A stretch of DNA of 64,000 nt, taken from NCBI RefSeq assembly GCF_014773275.1, contig NZ_JACWMW010000002.1, positions 62,001 to 126,000 on the forward strand, given 5' to 3'. This document shows, one piece after another, positions 43,837 to 53,011 of the stretch (positions are counted from its first letter, which is position 1; each line of letters opens with the position of its first letter). This DNA comes from Mucilaginibacter rigui. Lineage in GTDB: Bacteria > Bacteroidota > Bacteroidia > Sphingobacteriales > Sphingobacteriaceae. The translations under genes were made by a program, and so were the position numbers. Below the pieces are notes generated by a model. The model worked only from the letters and a program-made list of their open reading frames with translations, did no database searches and had not been told where the DNA came from.

Positions 43837-45261
43837 ATGAGAATTTTTCACCTGAGTGCCGAATGCTACCCCATTGCCAAAGTTGGGGGCCTTGCTGATG
43901 TGGTTGGCGCGCTGCCCAAATATCAGAATCTGGCAGGGTTGCAGGCCGCTGTTGTGATGCCTTTTTACAACCGCAAGTTTGTTCATGAAAATATATTTGA
44001 TGTTGTTTTTCAGGGCACTACACTACTGGGTACACGCAGGATATATTTTGAGATACTAAAAGAACAAACCAATAAACTGGGTTTCGAGCTTTATCTGATA
44101 AAAATACCGGGGCTGCTGGATAGGGAAAATGTTTACAGTTATCCCGACGAGAGAGAACAGTTTCTGGCTTTCCAGATCTGCTTTCTTGACTGGATAAACT
44201 GGAGCGGCCAAACACCCGACCTGGTACATTGCCACGACCACCACTCGGGCCTGGTGCCATTCCTGATGTACCACTCAAATTTGTACCGAAGGCTGGCTCA
44301 TATCCCAACTATATTTACAATACACAATGGGCAATATCACGGCGCATTTGGCTGGGATAACTTGCATTACCTGCCCGAGATTGACTTTTATAAAACCGGC
44401 CTGCTTGATTGGAACGGCGGTATTAACCCGCTGGCATCGGCAGTAAAATGCTGCTGGCGGTTCACTACAGTTTCGCCAAGTTATTTGCACGAATTGAGCA
44501 TTAGCTCTAACGGGCTGGAATACCTGTTTTATGTAGAGCGTGATAAGGGCATAGGCATCATTAACGGTATTGATACCGATGTATGGAACCCCGAAACCGA
44601 CCCTATGCTGCCCGCGCATTTCACCGCCGCTACGGTAGCCAAAGGCAAGCAAAAAAATAAAGAGATACTGTGCGAACGCTTCAACCTTTCGCCGGATAAA
44701 CCACTCATAGCCTTTATAGGCCGTTTGGTTACCGAAAAAGGATCGGACCAGTTGCCTGCCGCTATAGAGCGGAGCATTAAAGAACATGGCGACAAGGTAA
44801 ACTTCCTGGTACTGGGCGCAGGCGATAATGCTACAGAAATGTCGCTTAACCTGCTCAAGCAATTGTACCCGCAAAACTGCAATGTATTTATAGGGTATGA
44901 TGAATCATTGGCACACCTGATATACGCCGGTGCCGATTTCCTGCTGATGCCATCGCGGGTGGAGCCTTGCGGCCTTAACCAGATGTACGCTATGCGCTAC
45001 GGCACTATGCCAATAGTGCGCAGCACCGGCGGTTTAAAAGATACCGTGATTGATTTTGGCGATGAAGGCGGTTACGGTATACGGTTTGAGCATGTTGCCG
45101 CAGATGATATTTGCGTATCGGTGACCCGCGCGGTTATATTATATAAAGACACCCGCAAAATGCAAACCTTGCGTAAACGCATGATGGCCCTCGATTTTTC
45201 GTGGGACCGCTCGGCAAAAGAATATATGAACCTGTATGAAAGTTTAATTCCTAAGATATGA
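43837..45261 (+). CDS. glgA: Glycogen synthase
   Basis: 474 residues of the GT5 family; it transfers glucose from ADP-glucose to alpha-1,4-glucan. The N-terminal KVGGLADVVGALPK holds the ADP-glucose binding lysine. VHCHDHHSGLVPFL, AFIGRLVTEKGSDQLP and PSRVEPCGLNQMYAMRYGTMPIVRSTGGLKDTV are the other signatures. Its TGA overlaps the glgC start as ATGA, giving a translationally coupled glgA-glgC operon. Confidence 0.96.
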   Translation: MRIFHLSAECYPIAKVGGLADVVGALPKYQNLAGLQAAVVMPFYNRKFVHENIFDVVFQGTTLLGTRRIYFEILKEQTNKLGFELYLIKIPGLLDRENVYSYPDEREQFLAFQICFLDWINWSGQTPDLVHCHDHHSGLVPFLMYHSNLYRRLAHIPTIFTIHNGQYHGAFGWDNLHYLPEIDFYKTGLLDWNGGINPLASAVKCCWRFTTVSPSYLHELSISSNGLEYLFYVERDKGIGIINGIDTDVWNPETDPMLPAHFTAATVAKGKQKNKEILCERFNLSPDKPLIAFIGRLVTEKGSDQLPAAIERSIKEHGDKVNFLVLGAGDNATEMSLNLLKQLYPQNCNVFIGYDESLAHLIYAGADFLLMPSRVEPCGLNQMYAMRYGTMPIVRSTGGLKDTVIDFGDEGGYGIRFEHVAADDICVSVTRAVILYKDTRKMQTLRKRMMALDFSWDRSAKEYMNLYESLIPKI

Positions 45262-46520
45262 CATCGAAAGTAATCAGTATTGTACTTGGAGGCGGCCAGG
45301 GCAGCCGTTTGGCACCATTAACACAAACCCGTTCAAAACCGGCAGTGCCTATTGCGGGTAAATACCGTTTGGTGGATATCCCCATCTCAAACTGCCTGCA
45401 CTCAAATATCAGCCGCATATTTGTATTAACGCAGTTTAACTCGGCATCATTAAACAAGCACATCAAAAATACTTATCACTTTAGTACGTTCAGCACGGCT
45501 TTTGTTGATATTTTGGCTGCCGAGCAAACCCCTACCAGCGGCGGCTGGTTCCAGGGTACAGCCGATGCAGTAAGGCAAAGCCTGCACCATTTAGCCACGC
45601 ACGATTTTGATTATGTGCTTATACTATCGGGCGACCAGCTTTACCAGATGGATTTTGCTGAAATGATACAGCAACATATTGACAAAGGTGCCGAAATATC
45701 AATCGCTACCATCCCTGTAAATGCCCAGGACGTACCTGGCTTTGGCATCTTAAAAACGGATGAGAACAGCATGATTACATCGTTTATAGAAAAACCCAAA
45801 GCCAATTTTGAGAGCTGGGCTTCTGAAGTTAGCGATGAGATGAAAGAACAGGGCCGCATTTACCTGGCATCGATGGGTATTTACCTGTTTAACCGCGACT
45901 TATTATACGAATTGCTGGAAGGTAATGATCACCCTGATTTTGGCAAAGAAATTATCCCTCAATCAATTGAAGGGCATAAAGTAATGAGCTACCAATACGA
46001 AGGGTATTGGACAGATATCGGAACTATCCCATCTTTCTTTGAAGCCAACCTTGGCCTTACGGATGACATTCCTAAATTTAACCTTTTCAATAAAAACCAG
46101 ATTTATACGCGTGCACGCATGTTGCCGCCTACCAAAATATCAGGCACACTGATAGATAGGTCTATCATTGCTGATGGTTGCATTATTAACGCGGCGCATA
46201 TTATCCACTCCATTATAGGCATCCGCACACGGATTGGTGTTTCAAGCGAGATTGAAAGTTGCTATGTAATGGGGAGCGATAATTATCAAACGCTGGAAGA
46301 AATTGCTTTTGCTAAAGAAAACAACCTGCCTATTATGGGCATTGGCGACAGGTGTACTATCAAAAATGCCATCATCGATAAAAACACTTATATAGGCGAT
46401 GATGTAAAGATAAACTGTGGTGATCCTCTGCCTGACGGCGATTTCCCGACGCATACCGTTACCGACGGAATTGTGATAGTAAAGAAACGTGCGGTAATAC
46501 CAAGCGGCACCATAATTTAA
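45258..46520 (+). CDS. glgC: Glucose-1-phosphate adenylyltransferase
   Basis: 420 residues. It makes ADP-glucose for GlgA. The nucleotide-binding motif SIVLGGGQGSRLAPLTQTRSKPAVPIAGKYRL, the GTADAVRQS and DYVLILSGDQLYQMDF stretches, and the left-handed beta-helix C-terminus (about 300-420) are complete. It overlaps glgA by 4 nt. Confidence 0.96.
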   Translation: MTSKVISIVLGGGQGSRLAPLTQTRSKPAVPIAGKYRLVDIPISNCLHSNISRIFVLTQFNSASLNKHIKNTYHFSTFSTAFVDILAAEQTPTSGGWFQGTADAVRQSLHHLATHDFDYVLILSGDQLYQMDFAEMIQQHIDKGAEISIATIPVNAQDVPGFGILKTDENSMITSFIEKPKANFESWASEVSDEMKEQGRIYLASMGIYLFNRDLLYELLEGNDHPDFGKEIIPQSIEGHKVMSYQYEGYWTDIGTIPSFFEANLGLTDDIPKFNLFNKNQIYTRARMLPPTKISGTLIDRSIIADGCIINAAHIIHSIIGIRTRIGVSSEIESCYVMGSDNYQTLEEIAFAKENNLPIMGIGDRCTIKNAIIDKNTYIGDDVKINCGDPLPDGDFPTHTVTDGIVIVKKRAVIPSGTII

Positions 46521-46592
46521 TTTTAAAGATAGCAGAACAATCAATAGTTAATTTGTTTTATATATAAATTATAAAACTTAAATTAACGTGTT

Positions 46593-46784
46593 ATGAAAAA
46601 GACTATCTGTATGATCGCGGTTGCCGCCATCTCTTTCGGTAGTGTAAATGCATTTGCTGCAATGCCGGTGCAAACACAACAGGACACATCTAAAACGAAA
46701 AAGAAACAGATGAAAAAGAAGATGAAGCACAAGAAGATGATGAAGGACACCGCAATGAAAAAAGACACCGCAATGAAGATGTAA
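46593..46784 (+). CDS. Small secreted lysine/methionine-rich protein
   Basis: 63 residues. A signal peptide (MKKTICMIAVAAISFGSVNAFA) precedes a strongly basic tail of KKK, HKKMMKD and repeated KKDTAMK units. No domain recognised. It could bind anions or metals in the periplasm, or be a PsiF/pentapeptide-like stress protein; this is a guess. It has its own strong terminator 20 nt downstream. Confidence 0.7.
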   Translation: MKKTICMIAVAAISFGSVNAFAAMPVQTQQDTSKTKKKQMKKKMKHKKMMKDTAMKKDTAMKM

Positions 46785-46803
46785 TTCTTCCAAAAAACAA
46801 AAA

Positions 46804-46831
46804 GCCTCCCGATAAGTCAGGAGGCTTTTTT
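46804..46831 (+). terminator. Terminator between small secreted protein and UPF0173 genes
   Basis: GCCTCC (46804-46809) pairs with GGAGGC (46820-46825), followed by TTTTTT. It lies between convergent genes. Confidence 0.85.
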
Positions 46832-46845
46832 GTGGTTATCCAATT

Positions 46846-47523
46846 TTACAGTTCTACACTTTCGCCTATGGCAGGTAACTGTAGGTTTAGCCCTGCTTTT
46901 ACAAACTTAGCGGCCACTTCTTCTTTGTCTATCTTTATTACCGGAAACGAATCGTAATGCACACCGATAATATTTTTACAGTTTACAAAAGCCGCGGCTT
47001 TTATGGCATCGTCGGCACCCATGGTGTAGTTATCGCCTATTGGGAAAATTGCCCACGCGAGGTTCTCATCTGCCAGCAACTTCATATCATAAGTTAGCGC
47101 GGTGTCGCCGGCAAAGTAAATCACCTTCCCTTCCGAATAAATGAGGAAACCTGCAGGGTTACCGCCGTTACTTCCATCAGGCAATGTGCTGGAGTGTATG
47201 GCGGTTACCATTTTAACCCGGCCAAAATCAAAATTAAAGCCGCCGCCAATGTTCATCCCGTGCACATTATCAACCCCCTGCTTACCCAGCCAGCCGGCAA
47301 TTTCAGCTATACAAATAACTTTTGCGCCGCTGTTTTTAGCTATACTCACCAAATCGGCAACGTGGTCGCCGTGCCCGTGCGATACCAAAATATAATCGGG
47401 CTTAAGGCTGTTTACATCAATATGTTTAGCCAGCTCGTTTGGCGTAATAAAAGGGTCAAATAACAAAGTTTTGCCATCGGCTACCAGTTCAACGGTAGAT
47501 TGGCCATAATATGTCAATTTCAT
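46846..47523 (-). CDS. Metal-dependent hydrolase, UPF0173 (metallo-beta-lactamase fold)
   Basis: 225 residues, full length. The zinc motif VSHGHGDHVADL (His49, His51, Asp53, His54) and the later FAGDTALTYDMKLLADE and IGVHYDSFPVI residues match UPF0173 hydrolases of unknown substrate. Cytosolic. It lies upstream of no clear operon partner; YbaB is encoded on the same strand upstream. Confidence 0.9.
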   Translation of the reverse strand: MKLTYYGQSTVELVADGKTLLFDPFITPNELAKHIDVNSLKPDYILVSHGHGDHVADLVSIAKNSGAKVICIAEIAGWLGKQGVDNVHGMNIGGGFNFDFGRVKMVTAIHSSTLPDGSNGGNPAGFLIYSEGKVIYFAGDTALTYDMKLLADENLAWAIFPIGDNYTMGADDAIKAAAFVNCKNIIGVHYDSFPVIKIDKEEVAAKFVKAGLNLQLPAIGESVEL

Positions 47524-47549
47524 AGTTGTGTTTTTAGATGTATTACCGA

Positions 47550-47864
47550 TTATTTGTTAAACAGGTTGCCTAAGCCGCCCATTCCGCCAAGCATAGCGCT
47601 GGTCATGGCAGCCATCTCGCTCTGGCTAAGGTTTTCGGCTTGTTCTATGGCTTTGTTTATGGCAACAACCAATAGTTCTTCCAGCTCCTCTTTATCGGCA
47701 TCCTTAAAAAAGTCGGCATCAATATTAACCGATTGTACCACTTTATTACCATTAGCCTTTACGCTTATTTTGCCGCCTTCAGCAGTGCCGGTAACGGTTA
47801 TAGCATCCAAACGTTTTTTTACTTCGCCAGCCTTTTGCTGGGCTTCCATTAATTTATCGAACAT
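47550..47864 (-). CDS. YbaB/EbfC nucleoid-associated protein
   Basis: 104 residues. DKLMEAQQKAGEVKKRLDAITVTGTAEGGKISVKANGNKVVQSVNI is the YbaB signature; the helical tweezer dimer binds DNA. The GGMGGLGNLF tail is typical. It is usually linked to dnaX and recR, neither of which is adjacent here. Confidence 0.92.
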   Translation of the reverse strand: MFDKLMEAQQKAGEVKKRLDAITVTGTAEGGKISVKANGNKVVQSVNIDADFFKDADKEELEELLVVAINKAIEQAENLSQSEMAAMTSAMLGGMGGLGNLFNK

Positions 47865-47875
47865 AATGTTTAAGT

Positions 47876-47955
47876 TATTGGTTGATTAAGTGAGTAGTTA
47901 AGTGGTTGAAGGGGGAACCATTCACCAATCAACTTAATAAACCACTCACCCCAAA
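47876..47955. repeat. Imperfect inverted repeat (TTGATTAAGTGAGT family)
   Basis: GGTTGATTAAGTGAGTAG and AATCAACTTAATAAACCACTC pair across a short loop in the gap after the serine hydrolase stop codon. Related CAATCAAC/TTCACTAATT words occur at 23770, 25974, 27810 and 37935. Confidence 0.5.
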
Positions 47956-49164
47956 TTAATCCTCCGCTGTATCGCCGTTACCGGTATAGGCTCCTTTACG
48001 CACTACCGGCATACCTGTCATTTTAAACAGGTCATCCAGGTGCAGCAAGCTGCCGTTAACCATATTACCTAACAAAACAATGGTAACATCGTTTTTCATA
48101 TCTCGTAAAAATATATGGCGAAAGCCGTGCCACCAGCCTGTATGGTAAATAACCTTTTGGCCGGGGCTTTCAAATATGCGCCAGCCATAGCCATAGCTAA
48201 AGTGCCCGCGTATCATGGGGTTGCGTGCGGTATAAGCCGAGTCTTGCGTGGCGGGTTTTATTAGTTTACCGGCTTTAAGGGCCTGGTCAAAAACGTACAA
48301 GTCGGCAACGGTGCTGTAAATGCCCTTATCGCCAACGGGGCCATCTAAAAAGTTTTGCGCTACCGAATACTTCCAGCTGTTGCGGTCGTGCCCTACAACA
48401 TCAACAGGTATTTTATCATAAACCGCTTTCGAGTACACGGCAGTGTGTGTCATGCCGGCGGGTTTAAAAATATTCTCTTTCATGTAATCGGCATAGCTCA
48501 TGCCGGTTACTTTTTCTATGATGGCGCCAAGCACCATAAAGTTGCTGTTGTTATATAAAAAGCTTGCATTTGGTTTGTTAAAACGGGCAGGCTTGTATTT
48601 AGCAATCAGGTCCATTGCCTCTTTATTGGTAAGGCCTTTCTTTTGGTTAAGGTGTTGGGTGCGGTAAATGTTATCAACAAAGTAAACATAGTTCATCATC
48701 CCGCTGCGGTGTGTAAGCAGCAGGCGAATGGTTACGCCATCGTATGGAAAATCCGGAAAGAAATCTTTTACATCCTGGTCAAGCTTGATCTTGCCCTTCT
48801 CCCACAACTGCATAATGGCCGTACCCGTCATGGTTTTGGTAACCGATGCCAGCTCAAATTGCGAAGCCAGGGTGAGGCTGTCGCGGGTTAGGTGGTTAGC
48901 CCAGCCGAAAGACCCCTCATAAATTATTTTGCCCTTTTTAGCTACCAGTACATTGCCGTTAAAACCGCTCACCTTATGCAGGTGCTGCATAAACTCCTCA
49001 ATTTTCTTATCGCCCTTACTGGGGTCATATTTAAGTATTTCGGCGGTATTAAATGGTTTGCCGTTATCAGCTTCACCCTTTTTGTTGTGGCCGGGAGACG
49101 AGCAGGAAGTAAACGCGAGAAGGGAAAACAGAAGGGAAATGACAGTTGTGCACACTTGTCTCAT
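47956..49164 (-). CDS. Serine hydrolase (class C beta-lactamase-like lipoprotein)
   Basis: About 402 residues. The lipobox LLAFTSC suggests a lipid-anchored protein. The class C/DD-peptidase motifs are SVTK (in LASVTKTMTGTAIMQLWEKG), YNN/SNF (in FLYNNSNFMVLG) and HTG (in VIYHTGWWHGF). The nucleophile is the Ser of SVTK. Substrate unknown; D-amino-acid peptides or esters are typical. The ATG at 49164 gives a cleaner signal peptide than a GTG six codons upstream. Confidence 0.85.
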   Translation of the reverse strand: MRQVCTTVISLLFSLLAFTSCSSPGHNKKGEADNGKPFNTAEILKYDPSKGDKKIEEFMQHLHKVSGFNGNVLVAKKGKIIYEGSFGWANHLTRDSLTLASQFELASVTKTMTGTAIMQLWEKGKIKLDQDVKDFFPDFPYDGVTIRLLLTHRSGMMNYVYFVDNIYRTQHLNQKKGLTNKEAMDLIAKYKPARFNKPNASFLYNNSNFMVLGAIIEKVTGMSYADYMKENIFKPAGMTHTAVYSKAVYDKIPVDVVGHDRNSWKYSVAQNFLDGPVGDKGIYSTVADLYVFDQALKAGKLIKPATQDSAYTARNPMIRGHFSYGYGWRIFESPGQKVIYHTGWWHGFRHIFLRDMKNDVTIVLLGNMVNGSLLHLDDLFKMTGMPVVRKGAYTGNGDTAED

Positions 49165-49276
49165 AAATAAAAGTTCTTTCACTTAAACGAAGGCGAAAAT
49201 TAGAAATTATATAGGAGGTAAAAGATTAAAATTCAATTAATGTTTCAACAATGTTAAAAACAGGCTAATTTTAGGT

Positions 49277-50254
49277 ATGCGAAATTTACTGCTGATAATT
49301 GTATTTACCCTTTTAAGCCTTCAATATTCATCGGCACAAGATGTAGCTGCCCTGATAAAAGATGGCCGGCAACTAAGCAGCCAAAAACAATACCCCCAAG
49401 CTATTGAAAAATACAAAAGCGCTTTACTAATTGAGCCCGAAAACCCACAGGCAAATTACCAGTTAGCTTTTGCGCTGTTTGCAAGCGGCAAAGGCCCGGA
49501 GGGGTTACCCTATCTGGATAAGGTTGTAGGCGCCAATAAGAACACTCCGCTAACCGCTGCATCCTACAGTTTAATGGGGAGTATTTATGGCAATGCTAAA
49601 CAGCTGTCTAAAGCAATTGACGCATATAAGAATGGCATTAAAGCCGATAGCACCAACCAGCGCATTTATTACAATTTAGGCATTGTGCAATACCGCAGCA
49701 AGCTATATACCGATGCCGAACAAAGCTTTGCAGATGCTGTTAAGCGCGATTCGGCAGATGCGGGCAGTGTACGGATGTTTGCACTAACAACCTTTCATGA
49801 AAATAAACGCGCCGAAGCCATACTGGGTTTTTGCCGCTTTTTACAATTAGAGCCCAACAGCAAGCGCAGCGCCGAAGCCTTTGGTAACCTGCAAAATATT
49901 CTGCAAAGAGGCAGCCTGCAAACCGAAGAGGGCTATCAGCCTACATCTGCCACCAAAGCTGAAGCGTTTACACAAAATAAGATCATCAACAAGGTGCTGG
50001 CCGGTTTCATGACACGCAAGTATGAATCGCCAACAGCCTTGCTTACCGCGCAATTAAAGGAGCTTTTTGCTGCCTTTGGCGATAAGTACAAATACGCCGC
50101 TTATTTTAACAAACTTTCGCAGAATGACAATTTTGAAACGTTTGTGAGAGTAATCAGCCAAAGTGATGTGCCTGAAAATGCTAAATGGGTTGTAGAGAAT
50201 AAGGATAAAATGAGTGCTTATGAGGCATGGGTAAAAACCACAACTATTCGTTAA
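49277..50254 (+). CDS. TPR-repeat protein, secreted
   Basis: 325 residues. Signal peptide MRNLLLIIVFTLLSLQYSSAQ. Three to four tetratricopeptide repeats (about 25-170) include QYPQAIEKYKSALLIEPENPQANYQLAFALFASGK and KAIDAYKNGIKADSTNQRIYYNLGIVQYRSK. The C-terminal part has no recognised domain. TPRs bind protein partners, here presumably periplasmic. Its stop codon shares TTAA (50251-50254) with the convergent LytTR gene. Confidence 0.8.
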   Translation: MRNLLLIIVFTLLSLQYSSAQDVAALIKDGRQLSSQKQYPQAIEKYKSALLIEPENPQANYQLAFALFASGKGPEGLPYLDKVVGANKNTPLTAASYSLMGSIYGNAKQLSKAIDAYKNGIKADSTNQRIYYNLGIVQYRSKLYTDAEQSFADAVKRDSADAGSVRMFALTTFHENKRAEAILGFCRFLQLEPNSKRSAEAFGNLQNILQRGSLQTEEGYQPTSATKAEAFTQNKIINKVLAGFMTRKYESPTALLTAQLKELFAAFGDKYKYAAYFNKLSQNDNFETFVRVISQSDVPENAKWVVENKDKMSAYEAWVKTTTIR

Positions 50255-51003
50255 ACCACGCCAGACAAGGCAGCTTTTACCTTCTCGCGGTTGAGCTTTG
50301 ATACCGGGATCTTTGTATTATCTGTTAATAATAAACTGCCACCATCTTCGCGCAGCCAGCTTTTTATATAACTCATATTTACCAGGTGCGATTGATGCGC
50401 ACGGATAAACCCTTGGCCGGTTAGCATATCGGCATACTCTTTCAATGTTTTTGATACCAGGATGTGTTCGCCGCCGATAATTACAAATTTGGTGTATGTA
50501 TTGTCAGCCTCACAACGTACAATATCGGGGATGTTCACATAACGTGTTTCGCTGAACATGGGAAGGGCTATACGTGACGGGTTTTTTTTATCATCCTTCA
50601 AATAATCAAGCAGATGGTTTAACCGTTCATTTTTTTGTTTTTGCTGGATTGCTTTGCGGGCTTTATCTACCGCATGCTTCAGCTCATCAATATCTATGGG
50701 TTTCAGCAGATAATCCAACGCGGCAAATTTGATGGCCTGGATGCCGTATTGGTCGTACGCGGTAACAAAAATGATCTCGAAATCGATATCGCCAAGCTGT
50801 TTCAACAGGTCGAACCCCGATCTTCCATGCAGTTGTATATCCAGAAACACCAATTGAGGCCGGTGCAATATTATCGCCCGCAGAGCATCATCAACGTTTT
50901 CGCTTAAGGCGCAAATTTGTACATCGGGCGCATAAACCTGCAATAGCTGCTGTAGGTTTTCCCGGTTTGATGTTTCGTCGTCAATTATAAGCGTTTTTAT
51001 CAT
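50251..51003 (-). CDS. LytTR-type response regulator
   Basis: 250 residues. The receiver domain has IDDE and phosphoacceptor Asp in LVFLDIQLHGRSGFDLL, with a conserved Lys in DYLLKPIDIDEL. The LytTR DNA-binding domain (about 145-250) has ADNTYTKFVIIGGEHILVSKTLKEYADML and FIRAHQSHLVNM. It pairs with the sensor kinase whose gene overlaps its start by 4 nt, so the two form a LytS/LytT-type system. Confidence 0.93.
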   Translation of the reverse strand: MIKTLIIDDETSNRENLQQLLQVYAPDVQICALSENVDDALRAIILHRPQLVFLDIQLHGRSGFDLLKQLGDIDFEIIFVTAYDQYGIQAIKFAALDYLLKPIDIDELKHAVDKARKAIQQKQKNERLNHLLDYLKDDKKNPSRIALPMFSETRYVNIPDIVRCEADNTYTKFVIIGGEHILVSKTLKEYADMLTGQGFIRAHQSHLVNMSYIKSWLREDGGSLLLTDNTKIPVSKLNREKVKAALSGVV

Positions 51004-52820
51004 AGCCAGTTTTGCAGCTCAATGGTTATTAATGTCCCGTTGCTGTTTGATGCCGTATGCAGCAATATATTGGTATTTTTGTAAACCTGGTTTAGCAGGG
51101 CAATGCGGTCTTCACAAAGCTTAAGCCCCATGCCTGTGCCGTTGGTAGCGGCAAAACCTTTACCGTTGTCTTTTACGGCAAGTACTAATGTACTGCCTGT
51201 TTTTGTAATAATGATACTGATGTTGCCCTTTTCTTTTAAAGCCGATACACCATGCTTAACCGCGTTTTCGGCAAATGGTTGTAGCAACATGGCCGGTATT
51301 TCAATCTGCTGGTCTATCTCCTGCTCGTTTATTTCAATATCAAACTCAAAGCCAAAGCGCATTTGCTCCATCTGCAAATAATCGTTCAGCAGGCTTATCT
51401 CCTGTTCAATGGTAGTAAGCTCTTTGTTACCGTCATCTAATATATTGCGGGTAAGGCGGGCAAATCTACTGAGGTATTTATTGGCATTCTCTACCTCGTT
51501 TTTGTTCATCAGGTTTTGGATCCCCGCCAGGGCATTAAATATAAAATGAGGGTTTAGCTGCGCCCTTACCGATTGCAGTTGCAGCGTAGCTATCTGCCTG
51601 TTCTGCGCTTCGCGTTTAAGCTTTCGTTTTTGGCTGTCGCGATACATGGCAAACATAAAACCACCGGTAGTTAACAGAATAATAACAATATAGCCCAAGG
51701 TTTTTACCGAAATGGTACGTTGTTTATTTAATGCGGGCAGTACCGTAAATTTAACATTTGTGGCCAAACTGCGCAATAAGGTAATGGGTTCGCCACCAGG
51801 GCGGTATATTTTAGGCGTAAACGTAATTTGGTATTTGCCCGGGCTTTTCCAAAACTCTTTGTAAAGGTTAAACCGCGAGTTGTTTTCGCCAAGATTCAGG
51901 CTATCAGTATGCCCCTTTATTTCTCTTTTAAGGCTAACCTTGTAGTTGTATAAACGTTCGCCATTGGTAATATCAAACCTTATGTTCTGGACAGAATCAT
52001 CTGTACGGAACTTAATATCATCTTTTGAGACCGTCTCAATAAAGTCTTTTACTTGTAAAGGTCTTTCGGATACTATGCCTTTACCATTTACATATTTAAA
52101 ATATTTCTCGTTAGTTTGTTGTAAATCGGTTAAGCCTTTCGAATAAAATCCATTATCAGGGATTCTAGAGCTTTTGCTGAGATACTGTATATAACCATAC
52201 ACTTTTGCAGGCTCTACAGGTCTCCAGTCGATAAGTATTGCATCCTGCTCGCTAAAGTTTTTAATATTGTACATTTCAACCTTCAAAAACTCACCTGGTG
52301 AATAATTGAATTTACCTAAATATGCGTATTTAATACTCCCATCAGCAGAGGTTTTAATAGACGCGGGCGGCCTCCATCCAATAATTTCCTGGCTGTTGTT
52401 TTTGATAACCCGGTACAGGTAATTACCTGCATTTTGTTCCGAATCGATATTTTGTGCAATGATCTCTACGGATGTTGTACCATCAATCAAAATACTGGTA
52501 AACTCTTGCCCGTTGTTATGCTGCTCTAATCCCTCGTAAATTTTGCTTTTGCCGCCTTGTTCAAAACGCACACCTATGTTTTGTTTGCCCAGCCAGTTAA
52601 AATAATAATGCTCTGCAGATAATTTATTAAGGCGTACCTGTTTCCTGTAACGAGCCATTTGTTGTGGAGTAGCATTGTTTGTATCAATATAGGTATTGCC
52701 TACAAGCACTTTGCCCCTCATATATTCCTCGTACGTTGGTAGCTTTTGCGCAAATGCATTGCTGCAAAATGCCACAAGGCATAAAATGATCAATATGGGT
52801 TTAGCGAATAGCCGTTTCAT
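51000..52820 (-). CDS. LytS-type sensor histidine kinase with large periplasmic domain
   Basis: 606 residues. A signal peptide (about 1-24) precedes a long periplasmic region (to about residue 380) with beta-strand repeats. One membrane helix follows (TLGYIVIILLTTGGFMFAMY), then the His_kinase motif LNPHFIFNALAGIQNLM and a C-terminal ATPase (AENAVKHGVSA, KDNGKGF, GMGLKLCEDRI). The periplasmic sensor part is unlike known ligands. Its stop overlaps the LytTR start codon, so both are cotranslated. Confidence 0.88.
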   Translation of the reverse strand: MKRLFAKPILIILCLVAFCSNAFAQKLPTYEEYMRGKVLVGNTYIDTNNATPQQMARYRKQVRLNKLSAEHYYFNWLGKQNIGVRFEQGGKSKIYEGLEQHNNGQEFTSILIDGTTSVEIIAQNIDSEQNAGNYLYRVIKNNSQEIIGWRPPASIKTSADGSIKYAYLGKFNYSPGEFLKVEMYNIKNFSEQDAILIDWRPVEPAKVYGYIQYLSKSSRIPDNGFYSKGLTDLQQTNEKYFKYVNGKGIVSERPLQVKDFIETVSKDDIKFRTDDSVQNIRFDITNGERLYNYKVSLKREIKGHTDSLNLGENNSRFNLYKEFWKSPGKYQITFTPKIYRPGGEPITLLRSLATNVKFTVLPALNKQRTISVKTLGYIVIILLTTGGFMFAMYRDSQKRKLKREAQNRQIATLQLQSVRAQLNPHFIFNALAGIQNLMNKNEVENANKYLSRFARLTRNILDDGNKELTTIEQEISLLNDYLQMEQMRFGFEFDIEINEQEIDQQIEIPAMLLQPFAENAVKHGVSALKEKGNISIIITKTGSTLVLAVKDNGKGFAATNGTGMGLKLCEDRIALLNQVYKNTNILLHTASNSNGTLITIELQNWL

Positions 52821-53011
52821 GATTTTGGTGTTAAGTTAATATTTGTTTGCTGATATAAAACTGCACTCTTTACACATGCTACACAATCATCAAACAGTAT
52901 CAGGCGGCGTTGCCTTAGTATATGGCATTTTTGCTTTGTATTAATTTTATTGCTACTGGCTTAAACCCACATAAAACCCTAAATTTGCCCCTGCAAAAAC
53001 ATACTATCAAT

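Noticed and set aside
44275..44874. Minus-strand frame of 199 codons inside glgA
   Set aside because: Antisense shadow of a well-conserved gene with clear GT5 motifs.
52922..53011. N-terminal extension of fumC
   Set aside because: The 30 extra codons do not match the conserved [11 protein letters not shown] start and resemble untranslated leader.
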